From NCBI RefSeq assembly GCF_015670745.1, contig NZ_JADPCH010000009.1, positions 23,346 to 87,345 on the forward strand: DNA of 64,000 bases. Reading direction: 5' to 3'. Under the pieces are notes generated by a model, which ran no database searches, was not told the DNA's origin, and saw nothing but the letters and a program-made list of their open reading frames with translations. This document shows positions 51,325-60,170 of this stretch, one piece after another. This DNA is from Collinsella aerofaciens. GTDB lineage: Bacteria; Actinomycetota; Coriobacteriia; Coriobacteriales; Coriobacteriaceae. Positions within the stretch are counted from its first letter, which is position 1. Each line of letters opens with the position of its first letter. Made by a program: the position numbers and the translations under genes.

Positions 51325-53205
51325 CTAGGCAGCCTGAACAGCGGGCTGGTCCTCGTCGATAAAGAAGCGCTTGTACCACACCAAGAACACGAGCGGCGTA
51401 TAGATCTTGCGCTGGAAATCGCCCTTGCCTGCAAAGTGCAGATCGAGCAGGTGCATGAGCTCGTCGGTATCGAAGAACTCGCTTGCCCACGGCGCGGTGA
51501 AGTACTCCTTGACATAGTCGTACCACTTTTGCTCGCGTAGCCAGTAGACAATCGGCACCGGGAAGCCCACCTTGGGACGGGTGGCCCACTCATCGGGCAG
51601 CGACTTGTTGGCAGCGTGGCGGAGTACCTGTTTGTTGCCGTTCTCGTTGATGCGGTAGCGGTCGGGAATGTGCTCAGCGAACTCCATGACTTTGCGGTCC
51701 AGGAAGGGCACGCGCAGCTCCAGCGAGTGCGCCATGCACATCTTGTCGGCCTTGAGCAGAATGTCGCCCGGGAGCCACATGTTCATGTCCAAGTACTGCT
51801 TCTTGACCAGCTCGGGCTGACCCTTCACGCGCGCATAGATGGGAGCGGCAAGCTCGAAGGCGCCATCGCCGGTGTTGTACTCGGGCTTGAGCACGCCGTC
51901 GACCTCGCGCTCCGGCCATACCAGAGCCTGTCCCAGGAACGACTTCTCGGGGATCTCGGCACCCTTGACTAGGAAGTTATGTCCCTTGAAGTACGGCATA
52001 TGCAGCGCCAGGTTACCGAGCGCGCGACGGATGGGCAGCGGCACCATCTTTTTGTACTTGCGCACCGGGACCGTGTCCTCGTAGTAGGCGTAGCCGCCAA
52101 AAAGCTCGTCGGCGCCTTCGCCCGAAAGCACGACGGTGACGTCCTTGCGGGCCATCTCGGCCAAGAACCACAGCGGCACGGAAGACAGGTTGGACTGCGG
52201 CTCGTCCATATGATACTGGATGTCCTCGAGCGCACCGAAGAACTCGTCGGCGGTAATCATCTTGCGAACGTTTTCGACGCCGAGCTTATCGGAAAGCTCC
52301 TTGGCGTAGTTGGTCTCGTTGAAGTTCTTGTAGTCAAAGCCCACCGAGAAGGTCTTGTCGGGCATGAGGCAAGCGGCGATGTAGCTGGAGTCGACGCCAC
52401 CGGAGAGGAACGACGCGACCTTGACGTCGGCGATGCGATGGGCCTCGACGCTCTCGTGCACGACTTCGTCCAGCTCATCGACATACTCTTCGAACGGCTT
52501 CTCGACGGCAGAGTAATCGCAATCCCAGTAGCGCTCGATGTTCATCTTGCCGGTCGGGATATCGACGGTAAAGTAGTGCGCCGGCGGCAGCTTGTAGACA
52601 CCCTCGAAGAAGGTCTCCTCGGTTGCCGAATACTGCAGCGTCATGTACGGACGCAGAGCCTTTTTGTTGACCGCCTTGTGGAAGTGCGGGTAGTCCAGGA
52701 AGCTCTTGATCTCGGAACCAAAGAGCACGCCCGGAGCGCCGTCGCCCGCATCGGCCATGGGATAGTAGTAGAGCGGCTTGATGCCAAAGATGTCGCGGGC
52801 GCCAAAAAGCTTGTTCTTCTTTTTGTCCCAGATGACGAAGGCGTACATACCGCGCAGGCGATCGAGGACGGCCTCGCCCCACTCCTCGTAGCCGTGCAGG
52901 AGGCTCTCGGTGTCGGCGCCGCAATGGAACTTGTAGCCCTTGGCTTCGAGCTCGGAACGGAGTTCTTGGAAGTTGTAGATCTCGCCGTTAAAGACGATAA
53001 CGACGCTACCGTCCTCGTTAGCCATGGGTTGGGCGCCAGCCTCGGTCAGGTCGAGGATCGACAGGCGGCGGAAGCCGAGGGCAACGCGGCCGTCGATAAA
53101 CTGACCGCCCATGTCGGGACCGCGATGGACGATGCGGTCCATCATCTTGGTGAGCACCTCGGATTGGTTATCCGTCCCACCGACAAAACCGACAAAACCG
53201 CACAT
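51325..53205 (-). CDS. asnB: Asparagine synthetase, glutamine-hydrolysing
   Basis: Makes asparagine from aspartate, using ammonia released from glutamine. The N-terminal nucleophile Cys2 is in MCGFVGFVGG, followed by the Ntn glutaminase domain (VALGFRRLSILDL, FNGEIYNFQELR). The synthetase domain has the pyrophosphatase loop SFLSGGVDSSYIAA and GEGADELFGGYAYY. 626 residues. In this lineage it is the first gene before murE; its substrate range may include wall-related amidation, but that is inference. Confidence 0.95.
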   Translation of the reverse strand: MCGFVGFVGGTDNQSEVLTKMMDRIVHRGPDMGGQFIDGRVALGFRRLSILDLTEAGAQPMANEDGSVVIVFNGEIYNFQELRSELEAKGYKFHCGADTESLLHGYEEWGEAVLDRLRGMYAFVIWDKKKNKLFGARDIFGIKPLYYYPMADAGDGAPGVLFGSEIKSFLDYPHFHKAVNKKALRPYMTLQYSATEETFFEGVYKLPPAHYFTVDIPTGKMNIERYWDCDYSAVEKPFEEYVDELDEVVHESVEAHRIADVKVASFLSGGVDSSYIAACLMPDKTFSVGFDYKNFNETNYAKELSDKLGVENVRKMITADEFFGALEDIQYHMDEPQSNLSSVPLWFLAEMARKDVTVVLSGEGADELFGGYAYYEDTVPVRKYKKMVPLPIRRALGNLALHMPYFKGHNFLVKGAEIPEKSFLGQALVWPEREVDGVLKPEYNTGDGAFELAAPIYARVKGQPELVKKQYLDMNMWLPGDILLKADKMCMAHSLELRVPFLDRKVMEFAEHIPDRYRINENGNKQVLRHAANKSLPDEWATRPKVGFPVPIVYWLREQKWYDYVKEYFTAPWASEFFDTDELMHLLDLHFAGKGDFQRKIYTPLVFLVWYKRFFIDEDQPAVQAA

Positions 53206-53371
53206 ATACTATCCCCTCTGCTGTTGCTGGGCATCAAATCGAATCAGTAGCTTTTGAGTATACCCGAGGGCGTAAAGAGGGGCGGAATGTTCAGGCAATC
53301 TCAACTGAATCAGCTCCGCTGCGACACGTGCCAGTTACCTTTAATGGATATGAGGTGAATGAGGCGATTGT

Positions 53372-53383
53372 TTTGCTATACTC
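53372..53383 (+). promoter_or_regulatory. Extended -10 promoter of tRNA-Val
   Basis: TTTTGCTATACT contains a TGnTATACT extended -10 eleven bases before the tRNA. No good -35 box is seen. Confidence 0.6.
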
Positions 53384-53393
53384 TCTCCGCACG

Positions 53394-53465
53394 GGCGATT
53401 GGCGCAACGGTTAGCGCAGGTGCTTTACACGCACAAGGCTGGGGGTTCGAATCCCTCATCGCCCA
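53394..53465 (+). tRNA. tRNA-Val (anticodon TAC)
   Basis: Acceptor GGGCGAT pairs with ATCGCCC, the D arm is GCGC/GCGC, the anticodon stem-loop is GTGCTTTACACGCAC, and CCA is encoded at 53466-53468. Confidence 0.95.
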
Positions 53466-53531
53466 CCATTGAATTGGAAACGGTCCTCGAAAGGGGACCG
53501 TTTTTGTTTGGGCCCGGCGCATGGGATTCGA
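53451..53531 (+). repeat. Direct repeat copy 1 (tRNA-Val 3' end plus terminator)
   Basis: An 81-base block beginning in the T arm of tRNA-Val is repeated at 53637-53717 with four differences. It includes the tRNA 3' end, CCA and the terminator. Confidence 0.92.
53478..53506 (+). terminator. Terminator of tRNA-Val
   Basis: AAACGGTCC and GGACCGTTT with a short loop, followed by TTTTTG. A second copy at 53664-53692 lies in the direct repeat. Confidence 0.9.
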
Positions 53532-53636
53532 ACCCGCCAGGGTGCGGAGCTGAGGAAACGCGAAGCGTTTTCCAGCGCAGCACGCGAGGAGCGGAGCGAC
53601 GAAGCGGGGCGCGGGCGGCGCCAGCCGCACGCGGAC

Positions 53637-53717
53637 ATCCCTCATCGCCCACCACTGAATTGGAAACGGTCCTCGAAGGGGGACCGTTTTTGTTTGGGCC
53701 CAGTGCATGGGATTCGA
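53637..53717 (+). repeat. Direct repeat copy 2 (partial tRNA-Val plus terminator)
   Basis: The duplicate keeps the last 15 bases of the tRNA, CCA and the terminator but has no 5' half, so it is not a functional tRNA. The 105 bases between copies are very GC-rich and include a GGAAAACG/CGTTTTCC-type hairpin near 53554-53573. Confidence 0.92.
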
Positions 53718-53747
53718 GCTCTAAGGACCCCTTATTTCAAGGTCCGT

Positions 53748-53962
53748 GGTCAAAAAATGGCAAAAATGAGTACTGTTACTTTGCTTGCAACATATAAAAA
53801 GATAGCATTTGCTTAAGTTACGCAACATGTGTCCATTATAAGGACTAACAGTTGGATTAAAATCGTGTATTCATCGCCATTTCGTCTTGCTATCTAGCCT
53901 TATTAGTCCAAAATTGCTGCTACCAAATCGGTAACAGTACTCATATTTGATGTTTTTTGACC
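53748..53962. repeat. 215-bp AT-rich element with terminal inverted repeats
   Basis: GGTCAAAAAATGGC and ATGAGTACTGTTAC at the left end mirror GTAACAGTACTCAT and TTTTTTGACC at the right end, about 28 of 34 positions paired. The interior is AT-rich, has no gene and contains a smaller GGACTAA/TTAGTCC pair. It resembles a MITE or a binding-site array. Together with the repeats it fills the 53466-54080 gap. Confidence 0.7.
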
Positions 53963-53994
53963 AGCAGGTCTCCCCCGCCTTAGCAAATCTAAGA

Positions 53995-54054
53995 CAAAAC
54001 GGGGTCCAGACCGCTGAATCGTGCCGCATATGGCACGTCCGCAGTCCGGGACCC
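53995..54054 (-). terminator. Terminator of the argCJBD operon
   Basis: A three-tier hairpin: GGGTCC/GGACCC, GACCGC/GCAGTC (one wobble) and CGTGCC/GGCACG around GCATAT, followed by GTTTTG on the minus strand. Confidence 0.82.
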
Positions 54055-54080
54055 GGTCCAAATTGAGTTATTGCGCCGTG

Positions 54081-55364
54081 TTAGGCCAAAACGTCCGACA
54101 AAATCTCGATCAGGTTGTCCACGTCGGCTTCCTCGCAGACGAGTGGCGGCAGGAAACGCAGCGTATGGGCACCCGTAGCGTTGATTACGGCACCGGCGGC
54201 CAGCGCGCGGGCAACAACATCATGCGCGTCGCCCGCGGCATCATCCAAATCACAGCCGAGCATCAAGCCGCGACCACGTACCTCGGTCACGTGCGGCAGC
54301 TTGGCGAGCTTTGCCTCCATATAGGCACCCACCTTGGCAGCATGGTCGGCATAATCGCCGCGCACAAGCGCGGAGAGCGTCGCGGCGCACGCCGCGACGG
54401 CCAAGCAGCTACCGCCAAAGGTCGAGCCGTGGTCGCCTGGCTTAAACACGTCGGCAATCTCCTTCTTTGCCACGACGGCACCCATGGGCACGCCATCGGC
54501 AATGCCCTTGGCAAGGCTCATGATGTCGGGCTCCACACCATAGGTTTGGAATGCAAACGGCTTGCCGGAGCGGAAGATGCCGCACTGGACCTCGTCGGCG
54601 ATAAGCACGGCTCCCACTTCGTGTGCCAGGTCGCGCGCTGCCGCCATAAACTCCTCGGTCATGGGGTGCACACCACTCTCACCCTGGATCGGCTCGAGCA
54701 TCACGGCACAAATCTCGCTCCCCAGCTGCTTAAAGATCGCACGCAGCTCGTCCACATCGTTGGGCGTGCAGGCCACAAAGCCACCCGGCAGCGGACGGAA
54801 GCTGTCCTGCAGCCAATCCTGCATGGTGGCGGCAATGGTCTCGAGCGTACGGCCGTGGAAGCCGCCGCGCATGCACACGATGGTGTTGCCGCCATTACCG
54901 GCACGCTTGGCGTACAGGCGCGCGAGCTTCATCGAGCCCTCGTTGGCCTCGGCGCCAGAGTTGGCAAAGAAGGTCTCCCAAACCTGCTCATCCGCAGCCG
55001 GGGCACCAAGAGCAGATGCCGTGGTCTCATCGCCGGCGGCAATGGCATCGGCAAGCACGCGCGCACCATCTACGTCGTCGTTAGCAAGCTTGGACAGCAG
55101 CGCCGCGACCTGTCCACGCTGCTCGATGTAGAAGTAATTGGAAACATGCATGAGCTTTTTGGTCTGTGCCTCGAGCGCCGAGAGCACAGCCAGGTTGCCA
55201 TGACCTAGGCTGCACACGCCGATGCCGGCAAGAAAGTCGAGGTACTCACGGCCATCGTCGCCGGTGAGCTTCATGCCGTGACCCTCGACAAACTCGACCG
55301 GAGAGCGGCCAAAGGTATGCATAACGTAATGGGATTCAAGCGATTGCTGAGCTGCAAGTGACAT
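54081..55364 (-). CDS. argD: Acetylornithine aminotransferase
   Basis: PLP-dependent class III aminotransferase of arginine synthesis (N-acetylglutamate semialdehyde to N-acetylornithine). YLDFLAGIGVCSLGHG, FFANSGAEANEGSMKLAR, MRGGFHGRTLETI and LIADEVQCGIFRSG are the family motifs, and the Schiff-base lysine is in SLAKGIADG. Between the N-terminal part and FFANSG there is an insertion of roughly 25 Ala/Asp-rich residues (GARVLADAIAAGDETTASAL) absent from typical ArgD. 427 residues. It is the last gene of argC-J-B-D. Confidence 0.93.
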   Translation of the reverse strand: MSLAAQQSLESHYVMHTFGRSPVEFVEGHGMKLTGDDGREYLDFLAGIGVCSLGHGNLAVLSALEAQTKKLMHVSNYFYIEQRGQVAALLSKLANDDVDGARVLADAIAAGDETTASALGAPAADEQVWETFFANSGAEANEGSMKLARLYAKRAGNGGNTIVCMRGGFHGRTLETIAATMQDWLQDSFRPLPGGFVACTPNDVDELRAIFKQLGSEICAVMLEPIQGESGVHPMTEEFMAAARDLAHEVGAVLIADEVQCGIFRSGKPFAFQTYGVEPDIMSLAKGIADGVPMGAVVAKKEIADVFKPGDHGSTFGGSCLAVAACAATLSALVRGDYADHAAKVGAYMEAKLAKLPHVTEVRGRGLMLGCDLDDAAGDAHDVVARALAAGAVINATGAHTLRFLPPLVCEEADVDNLIEILSDVLA

Positions 55365-55433
55365 GGGATGCCTTTCGTTGAGCGCCGGACGGCGCAGACC
55401 TATGGGTGCAGGAATGGGGCGGCTGCGGGTCAG

Positions 55434-56414
55434 CTAGACCGTCTGAAGCTTCTCGACCTCGTCAAGGTTTTCGGTCAGACGCGCAGCAAACGTCGAAAGC
55501 GGATGCGGATGCGTATCGAATTCGTAAGCCGTCTCGGTGGAATGGATCACGGTGCCGACGCCGGCATCGGTCAGCAGCTCCAGGAGCAGCGAATGCGGCG
55601 TAGTACCGTTAATGATGTGGGCACGAAATACGCCGCCGGTAAGCGCATCGACGGCCGCGCGCAGCTTGGGAATCATGCCCTTATCGACCTCGCCGCCGTA
55701 GAGCATTTCGTTAACCTCGTCGAGCGTTAGGTTGGAGATAAGCGAGTCCTTGTCGCTAAAGTCCTTGTACAGGCCATCGACATCGGTCAAAAAGATCGCC
55801 TTATGCGCGTGGAGCGCCGCGGCAACGGCACCGGCGGCGGTGTCGGCGTTGATGTTGAAGAAACCGCCGTCCTCCCCCGCCGCGACGGTAGCGATGACGG
55901 GGATGTACTCGCTATCGAGTAAGCGCTCGATATAGTCGGTGTTGACGTGCGTCACTTTGCCCACGCGACCGAGCTCGGGGTCGAGCGGCTCGGCGATGAG
56001 CGTGCCGGCATCGCTGCCCGACACGCCCACGGCCAGGTTGCCGTGGTGGTTGATGGCGGCAACCAGCTCCTGGTTGACCTTGCCGCCCAGCACCTCGCGC
56101 ACGATATCCATAGTCGCCGGCGTGGTCACGCGCTGGCCGTTCTTAAACTCGACGGGAATATCGTAATGGCTCAGCGCCTCGTTGATAGCCTTGCCGCCGC
56201 CGTGCACGATGACGGGGCGCATACCGATGATCTTGAGCAAAACGATGTCGCTCATCACGTCGCGGCGCAGCTGCTCATCAACCATGGCGGCTCCGCCATA
56301 TTTGATAACAACCGTCTTGCCGGTCAGGTTCTTAATCCACGGCAGCGCTTCAAACAGCAGCTGCGCGGTTGCTTCGTTGGATTCGCTCGAACGACAATCG
56401 CGTGCGAATTTCAT
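55434..56414 (-). CDS. argB: Acetylglutamate kinase
   Basis: Phosphorylates N-acetylglutamate, usually the step inhibited by arginine. Motifs TVVIKYGGAAM near residue 32, IVHGGGKAINEAL and FNINADTAAGAVAAAL are as expected. Set to ATG 56414 (326 residues); the longer frame to 56465 adds residues with no homology. The N-terminal helix present before the kinase core is seen in arginine-sensitive enzymes. Confidence 0.95.
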   Translation of the reverse strand: MKFARDCRSSESNEATAQLLFEALPWIKNLTGKTVVIKYGGAAMVDEQLRRDVMSDIVLLKIIGMRPVIVHGGGKAINEALSHYDIPVEFKNGQRVTTPATMDIVREVLGGKVNQELVAAINHHGNLAVGVSGSDAGTLIAEPLDPELGRVGKVTHVNTDYIERLLDSEYIPVIATVAAGEDGGFFNINADTAAGAVAAALHAHKAIFLTDVDGLYKDFSDKDSLISNLTLDEVNEMLYGGEVDKGMIPKLRAAVDALTGGVFRAHIINGTTPHSLLLELLTDAGVGTVIHSTETAYEFDTHPHPLSTFAARLTENLDEVEKLQTV

Positions 56415-56495
56415 AATCTGCCTCGTCTTTCGTATCGTTATCGCGCCGTGCTCCGCTGTCCGCAAACACAGTGGAACGCGCGGTGCGCCCGGAGT

Positions 56496-57764
56496 CTAGG
56501 AACGGTAGTCGCCGTTGATGGAGATGTATTCATGCGTGAGGTCGCAGGTCCACACGGTCGTTGCCGCGTCGCCTGCGCCCAGGTCGGCCGAGATCACGAT
56601 CTCGGGCGCCTCGAAACGTCGCAGAGCCTCGTCCTCGTCAAAGGGAACAGTCAGACCGTCGCGACAGACAGGCATGCCCATCATGTCGATGGAAACGTCT
56701 TCCTGATTAAACTTCACGCCGCACTTGCCAAGCGCCATAGCAACACGGCCCCAGTTGCAGTCGTGGCCGGCGATGCAGGTCTTAACGAGCGGCGAGTTGG
56801 CAACGGCACGGGCGGCGATATCGGCCTCCTCGTCGTTCACGGCGCCGGTAACGTTGACCGTAACGAGCTTGGATGCGCCCTCGCCATCGGCGGCGATATT
56901 GCGCGCCAGGCTCTCGCACACCTCGTGCACGGCAAATGCCAACTCGTCGAAGGCATCGGAGCCCTCGACGATAGGCTCGGCATCTGCGGCAGCGGCGCCG
57001 GAGGCAAGCATGATGCAGGTGTCGTTGGTCGAGGTGTCGGAATCGACCGTTACCTTGTTAAAGGTCTGCTTGACGGTCGAGAGCAGCAGGGCATGAAGTG
57101 CCGCAGGCTCGACGGGGGCATCGGTGGTGATAACTGCGATCATGGTGGCCATGTTGGGCATGATCATGCCCGAGCCCTTGCACATTCCGCCTACCGTATA
57201 GACATTGCCCGCGTGCCCCGCGGCTTCGCTGCGGTAGCGAACGGCATACTCCTTGGAATGAGTATCGGTGGTCATGATGGCGCGGGCGGCATCGGCGCCA
57301 CCGTGGGCGGAGAGCGCCTCGTAGGCGGCGGGAACGGCAGTCTCGAACGTGTCGATCGGAAGAATCTGACCAATCACACCCGTGGAGGCAACCAGAATCT
57401 GCTGGGGCTCGCAGCCGATGACCTGCGATGCGATGCTGCATGTCTCGCGCGCGCATGCAAGGCCGGTCTCACCCGTGGCGGCGTTGGCATTGCCAGAGTT
57501 GACCGAAACGCCGGCGATGATACCGTAGCCCTTGTCGGCACCGCCCAGGTTGGCACGGCTCACCTGCACGGGCGCCGCGCAAAAGCGATTGGTGGTAAAC
57601 ACGCCGGCGCCGGGACAGGGTTTATCGGGCACGACGAGCGCGTAATCCAGACGCTCGGGGTTCTTGCGGAACCCAGCGTGGATGCCTGCAGCCTTAAAAC
57701 CAGCCGCAGCCGTAACGCCACCCTCGACGGCGCGAATCTTGATATCAATCAGGTCGGTATTCAT
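56496..57764 (-). CDS. argJ: Bifunctional ornithine acetyltransferase / N-acetylglutamate synthase
   Basis: Recycles the acetyl group in arginine synthesis. The protein is made as one chain and cuts itself before the threonine of MIMPNMATMIAVITTD, which becomes the nucleophile of the beta chain. VNSGNANAATG and VASTGVIGQ are the conserved alpha-chain loops and the C-terminus ends EYISINGDYRS. 422 residues. It lies between argC and argB, so the cyclic acetyl pathway is used. Confidence 0.95.
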   Translation of the reverse strand: MNTDLIDIKIRAVEGGVTAAAGFKAAGIHAGFRKNPERLDYALVVPDKPCPGAGVFTTNRFCAAPVQVSRANLGGADKGYGIIAGVSVNSGNANAATGETGLACARETCSIASQVIGCEPQQILVASTGVIGQILPIDTFETAVPAAYEALSAHGGADAARAIMTTDTHSKEYAVRYRSEAAGHAGNVYTVGGMCKGSGMIMPNMATMIAVITTDAPVEPAALHALLLSTVKQTFNKVTVDSDTSTNDTCIMLASGAAAADAEPIVEGSDAFDELAFAVHEVCESLARNIAADGEGASKLVTVNVTGAVNDEEADIAARAVANSPLVKTCIAGHDCNWGRVAMALGKCGVKFNQEDVSIDMMGMPVCRDGLTVPFDEDEALRRFEAPEIVISADLGAGDAATTVWTCDLTHEYISINGDYRS

Positions 57765-57900
57765 CGTCCCCTACGACTCCTTATATCAGACAAAAAAGCG
57801 GGCATCGGCTGGCACGCCATACCGGTCGAAACTACTAGAGCAGCTTAAAAGTGGCGCCCAACTCGATACCCGACCACCAAATCGCTAACAATCGAATGTG

Positions 57901-58971
57901 CTACACCGGGCACGCCACTGTGGGCAAGCCTCGTCGCTCGTCAAAGCCAAAAACGATGTTGGCGCACTGGACCGCCTGTCCCGCAGCACCCTTGCACAGA
58001 TTGTCGATAGCACCCGTCGCCACCAGCACGCCCGCGCGCTTGTTGAGCGCAAGACCGATCTGGGCAGCATTGGTGCCGACGACCGAAGCCGTCTTGGGCT
58101 GCTGGCCGGCATCGAGCACGCGCACAAAGGTGCGACCGGCGTAGAACTTCTTGTAATGGTCGACGACGTCCTCAAGGGCCAACGCGTCGAGAGCCTGCGG
58201 CGCGAGCGGCATCGTCACCGTGGAAAGCAGGCCGCGCTTGAGCGGTGCCAAGTGCGGAGTAAAGACGACGCGATCGGTCAGGTCCAGGATCTGCTCAATC
58301 TCGGGCGTATGGCGATGTTTGCCTACGCCATAGGCCTCCAGGTTCTCGTCCGCGCTACAAAAATGGGTGCGAGCGTTGCAGGACTTACCGGCGCCCGTCA
58401 CGCCACTAATGGCATCGACGATTACGGGGCCGTTCTCTGCCACCCAGCCCGCACGCACGGCAGGAGCGGCAGCAAGGCTCGTTGCGGTGGGATAGCAACC
58501 GGCGCAGGCGACCAGCACGGGTTTGCCGTCGGCATGGTCGGATGCGGCGGTCTCCAAGTCCCGGCAGAATAGCTCGGGCAGGCCAAAGGCACGGGTCTTG
58601 AGCAGCTCGGGGCTCGTATGCTCGGCGGCATACCACGTCTCAAAGACGGACGCGTCGTTCAGGCGGTAGTCGGCCGAAAGATCAAAGCAGGAGACGCCCG
58701 ATGCAAGCAGCGCGGGCACCTGTGCCATGGCAGCCGTGTGCGGCACGGCAAGAAAAACCGCATCGCAGCTCTTGAGCTCGGGGGCGTCATGCGTGGTGAA
58801 AACCAGATCGCTCACGCCAGCAAAGCTCGGATACACCGCGGACAGCGGCTGGCCGGCATCGGCGTTGGACGTAATGGCAACAAGTTCAAACTCGGGATGG
58901 CCGAGTACGAGGCGAATGAGCTCGGCTCCGGCATATCCAGCCGCGCCGACGATTCCAACCTTCAAAGACAT
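57901..58971 (-). CDS. argC: N-acetyl-gamma-glutamyl-phosphate reductase
   Basis: NADPH-dependent reductase of arginine synthesis. The Rossmann loop is GIVGAAGYAGAELIRL and the catalytic cysteine is in ACAGCYPTATSLA near residue 150; GVTGAGKSCNARTHF and TPHLAPLKRG are also typical. 356 residues. It is the first gene of the operon, 86 bases after a probable ARG box. Confidence 0.95.
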   Translation of the reverse strand: MSLKVGIVGAAGYAGAELIRLVLGHPEFELVAITSNADAGQPLSAVYPSFAGVSDLVFTTHDAPELKSCDAVFLAVPHTAAMAQVPALLASGVSCFDLSADYRLNDASVFETWYAAEHTSPELLKTRAFGLPELFCRDLETAASDHADGKPVLVACAGCYPTATSLAAAPAVRAGWVAENGPVIVDAISGVTGAGKSCNARTHFCSADENLEAYGVGKHRHTPEIEQILDLTDRVVFTPHLAPLKRGLLSTVTMPLAPQALDALALEDVVDHYKKFYAGRTFVRVLDAGQQPKTASVVGTNAAQIGLALNKRAGVLVATGAIDNLCKGAAGQAVQCANIVFGFDERRGLPTVACPV

Positions 58972-59056
58972 ATCAGACTCCTTGTCTGCGATTTATGCAC
59001 CGATGCGCATTTCGCAGCGGTCGTTATGAAGTGGGTTGAAACTTTAGCACCAAAAG

Positions 59057-59094
59057 ATGCATTTATACGTAAATAGCTTGCATGTTCATGCATT
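59057..59094 (-). promoter_or_regulatory. Probable ArgR operator (tandem ARG boxes)
   Basis: TTGCATGTTCATGCATTG (59078-59094) is a near-palindromic ARG-box-like site, adjacent to ATGCATTTATACGTAAAT (59057-59074). TTTCAA and TATTTA on the minus strand, 17 bases apart, overlap them as a possible promoter. Confidence 0.6.
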
Positions 59095-59137
59095 GAAACA
59101 TTCCCGACACATTCACTTGAAGGAATTGACAAATAGA

Positions 59138-59191
59138 GCGGGCCCCGTATTGACCGGCACTCCTTACGGCGCCGGGCAACACGGGACCCGC
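59138..59191 (-). terminator. Long hairpin downstream of the PNPOx-like gene
   Basis: GCGGGCCCCGT and ACGGGACCCGC with inner TTG/CAA and CCGGC/GCCGG pairs make a stem of about 18 bp. It lies between the PNPOx-like gene and argC on the minus strand. Confidence 0.75.
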
Positions 59192-59228
59192 CCATGCGAA
59201 AACTAAGTTGTTAGGATGAGCCAGCTGG

Positions 59229-59639
59229 CTAGAGCTCGACCGGCACCCATTCGTCGTGATTGCAGATAAAAGCCTCGGGATCCTCAACGCTAAAGAAGAC
59301 GAGCGCGGGGTCGTTAGGCCCCTCATAGTGCTCGCTCAAGCGCTCAAGATGTTTCCATCCGGCCTCGCGCATTTCGCTCGAAGCCCGGTCTTCCAGCCCT
59401 GCACGCCCGCGCAGGATCAACCAACCATGGCCCGGCCACCAACTCGTGGCCTCAAAGCGCTGGTTTTGCAGCAGCTCCTGCCACACATCTTTGGTGCGCG
59501 CTGTCACAAACCACAGCTTGCCGTCCTGAATCTGCACAAACGAGAACGGACGCACATGCGGCTGCCCGCCCACGCTCGTCGCCAGATACCACGCCGGCAC
59601 CGACGTCAGATACTCCAACACCGTATTCAATCCGTCCAT
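59229..59639 (-). CDS. Pyridoxamine 5'-phosphate oxidase-like flavoprotein (paralogue 1)
   Basis: A 136-residue split-barrel protein. VPAWYLATSVGGQPHVRPFS and DGKLWFVTARTKDVWQEL are the typical FMN-binding strands and LEDRASSEMREAGWKHLE follows. It is related along its whole length to the next gene, so the pair arose by duplication. AGGAGG precedes ATG 59639. The small size suggests a general FMN or F420-binding reductase-like protein rather than true PdxH. Confidence 0.78.
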   Translation of the reverse strand: MDGLNTVLEYLTSVPAWYLATSVGGQPHVRPFSFVQIQDGKLWFVTARTKDVWQELLQNQRFEATSWWPGHGWLILRGRAGLEDRASSEMREAGWKHLERLSEHYEGPNDPALVFFSVEDPEAFICNHDEWVPVEL

Positions 59640-59693
59640 GTGTCCTCCTGACGCCTGACCAGTCTTTTTGGAATGGGTAGCCAATTTGGGAAA

Positions 59694-60140
59694 TTAGAGC
59701 TCGAGGCGCTCTTCGCTGCCGTCGATATCGCAGAACCGTGCGGCGATGTTGCGGACCGAGAAGAATGCAAGGCGGCCATCGTTGGCGCTATCGTGTTGCT
59801 CGCCAATGCCCACCATGTGCTTAAAGCCCGCTTGGCGCACCTTGTCGCTCACGAATGCATCGTCCTCGAGCGCGGCCTCGCCAGTTAACACGATCCAGCA
59901 CTCCCCCGGCTTCCAGCCCGATACCTCAAACTTGGGATTCGCGCTCAACTCCGCCCACACGTCCTTGTCGCGCGACGTGCAAAACCACAGCTTGCCATCA
60001 TCGACCATGGCAAAGGAAAACGGCCTCACGCGGGGCTGATGCCCGTCGCTCGCATCGGTCGTGGCAAGATACCACGCCGGAATGCGCCTGAGATACGAGC
60101 AGGCGCGCTCGAGCTGAGCCGTGCGATCGATGTCGGTCAT
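59694..60140 (-). CDS. Pyridoxamine 5'-phosphate oxidase-like flavoprotein (paralogue 2)
   Basis: A 148-residue split-barrel protein with RIPAWYLATTDASDGHQPRV, FSFAMVDDGKLWFCTSRDKD and GECWIVLTGEAALEDD. It shares the pattern PAWYLAT, VRPFSF, DGKLWF and KDVW with paralogue 1, 54 bases away. It lies between the riboflavin ECF operon and the arg operon; a flavin ligand would fit the neighbour, but this is inference. Confidence 0.78.
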   Translation of the reverse strand: MTDIDRTAQLERACSYLRRIPAWYLATTDASDGHQPRVRPFSFAMVDDGKLWFCTSRDKDVWAELSANPKFEVSGWKPGECWIVLTGEAALEDDAFVSDKVRQAGFKHMVGIGEQHDSANDGRLAFFSVRNIAARFCDIDGSEERLEL

Positions 60141-60170
60141 AGAGACCTCTTTCTTGCGCTCGAATCGAGC

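Noticed and set aside
53376..53816. Open frames on both strands around tRNA-Val with tails such as RDSNPQPCACKAPAL or FEPPALCV
   Set aside because: These strings are antisense or offset translations of a tRNA gene and its 3' repeat, a well-known artefact in annotations. They have no ribosome-binding site or family signature.
59057..59094. T-box or other riboswitch in the argC leader
   Set aside because: No T-box motif or known riboswitch core is visible; tandem palindromic boxes fit an ArgR operator better.
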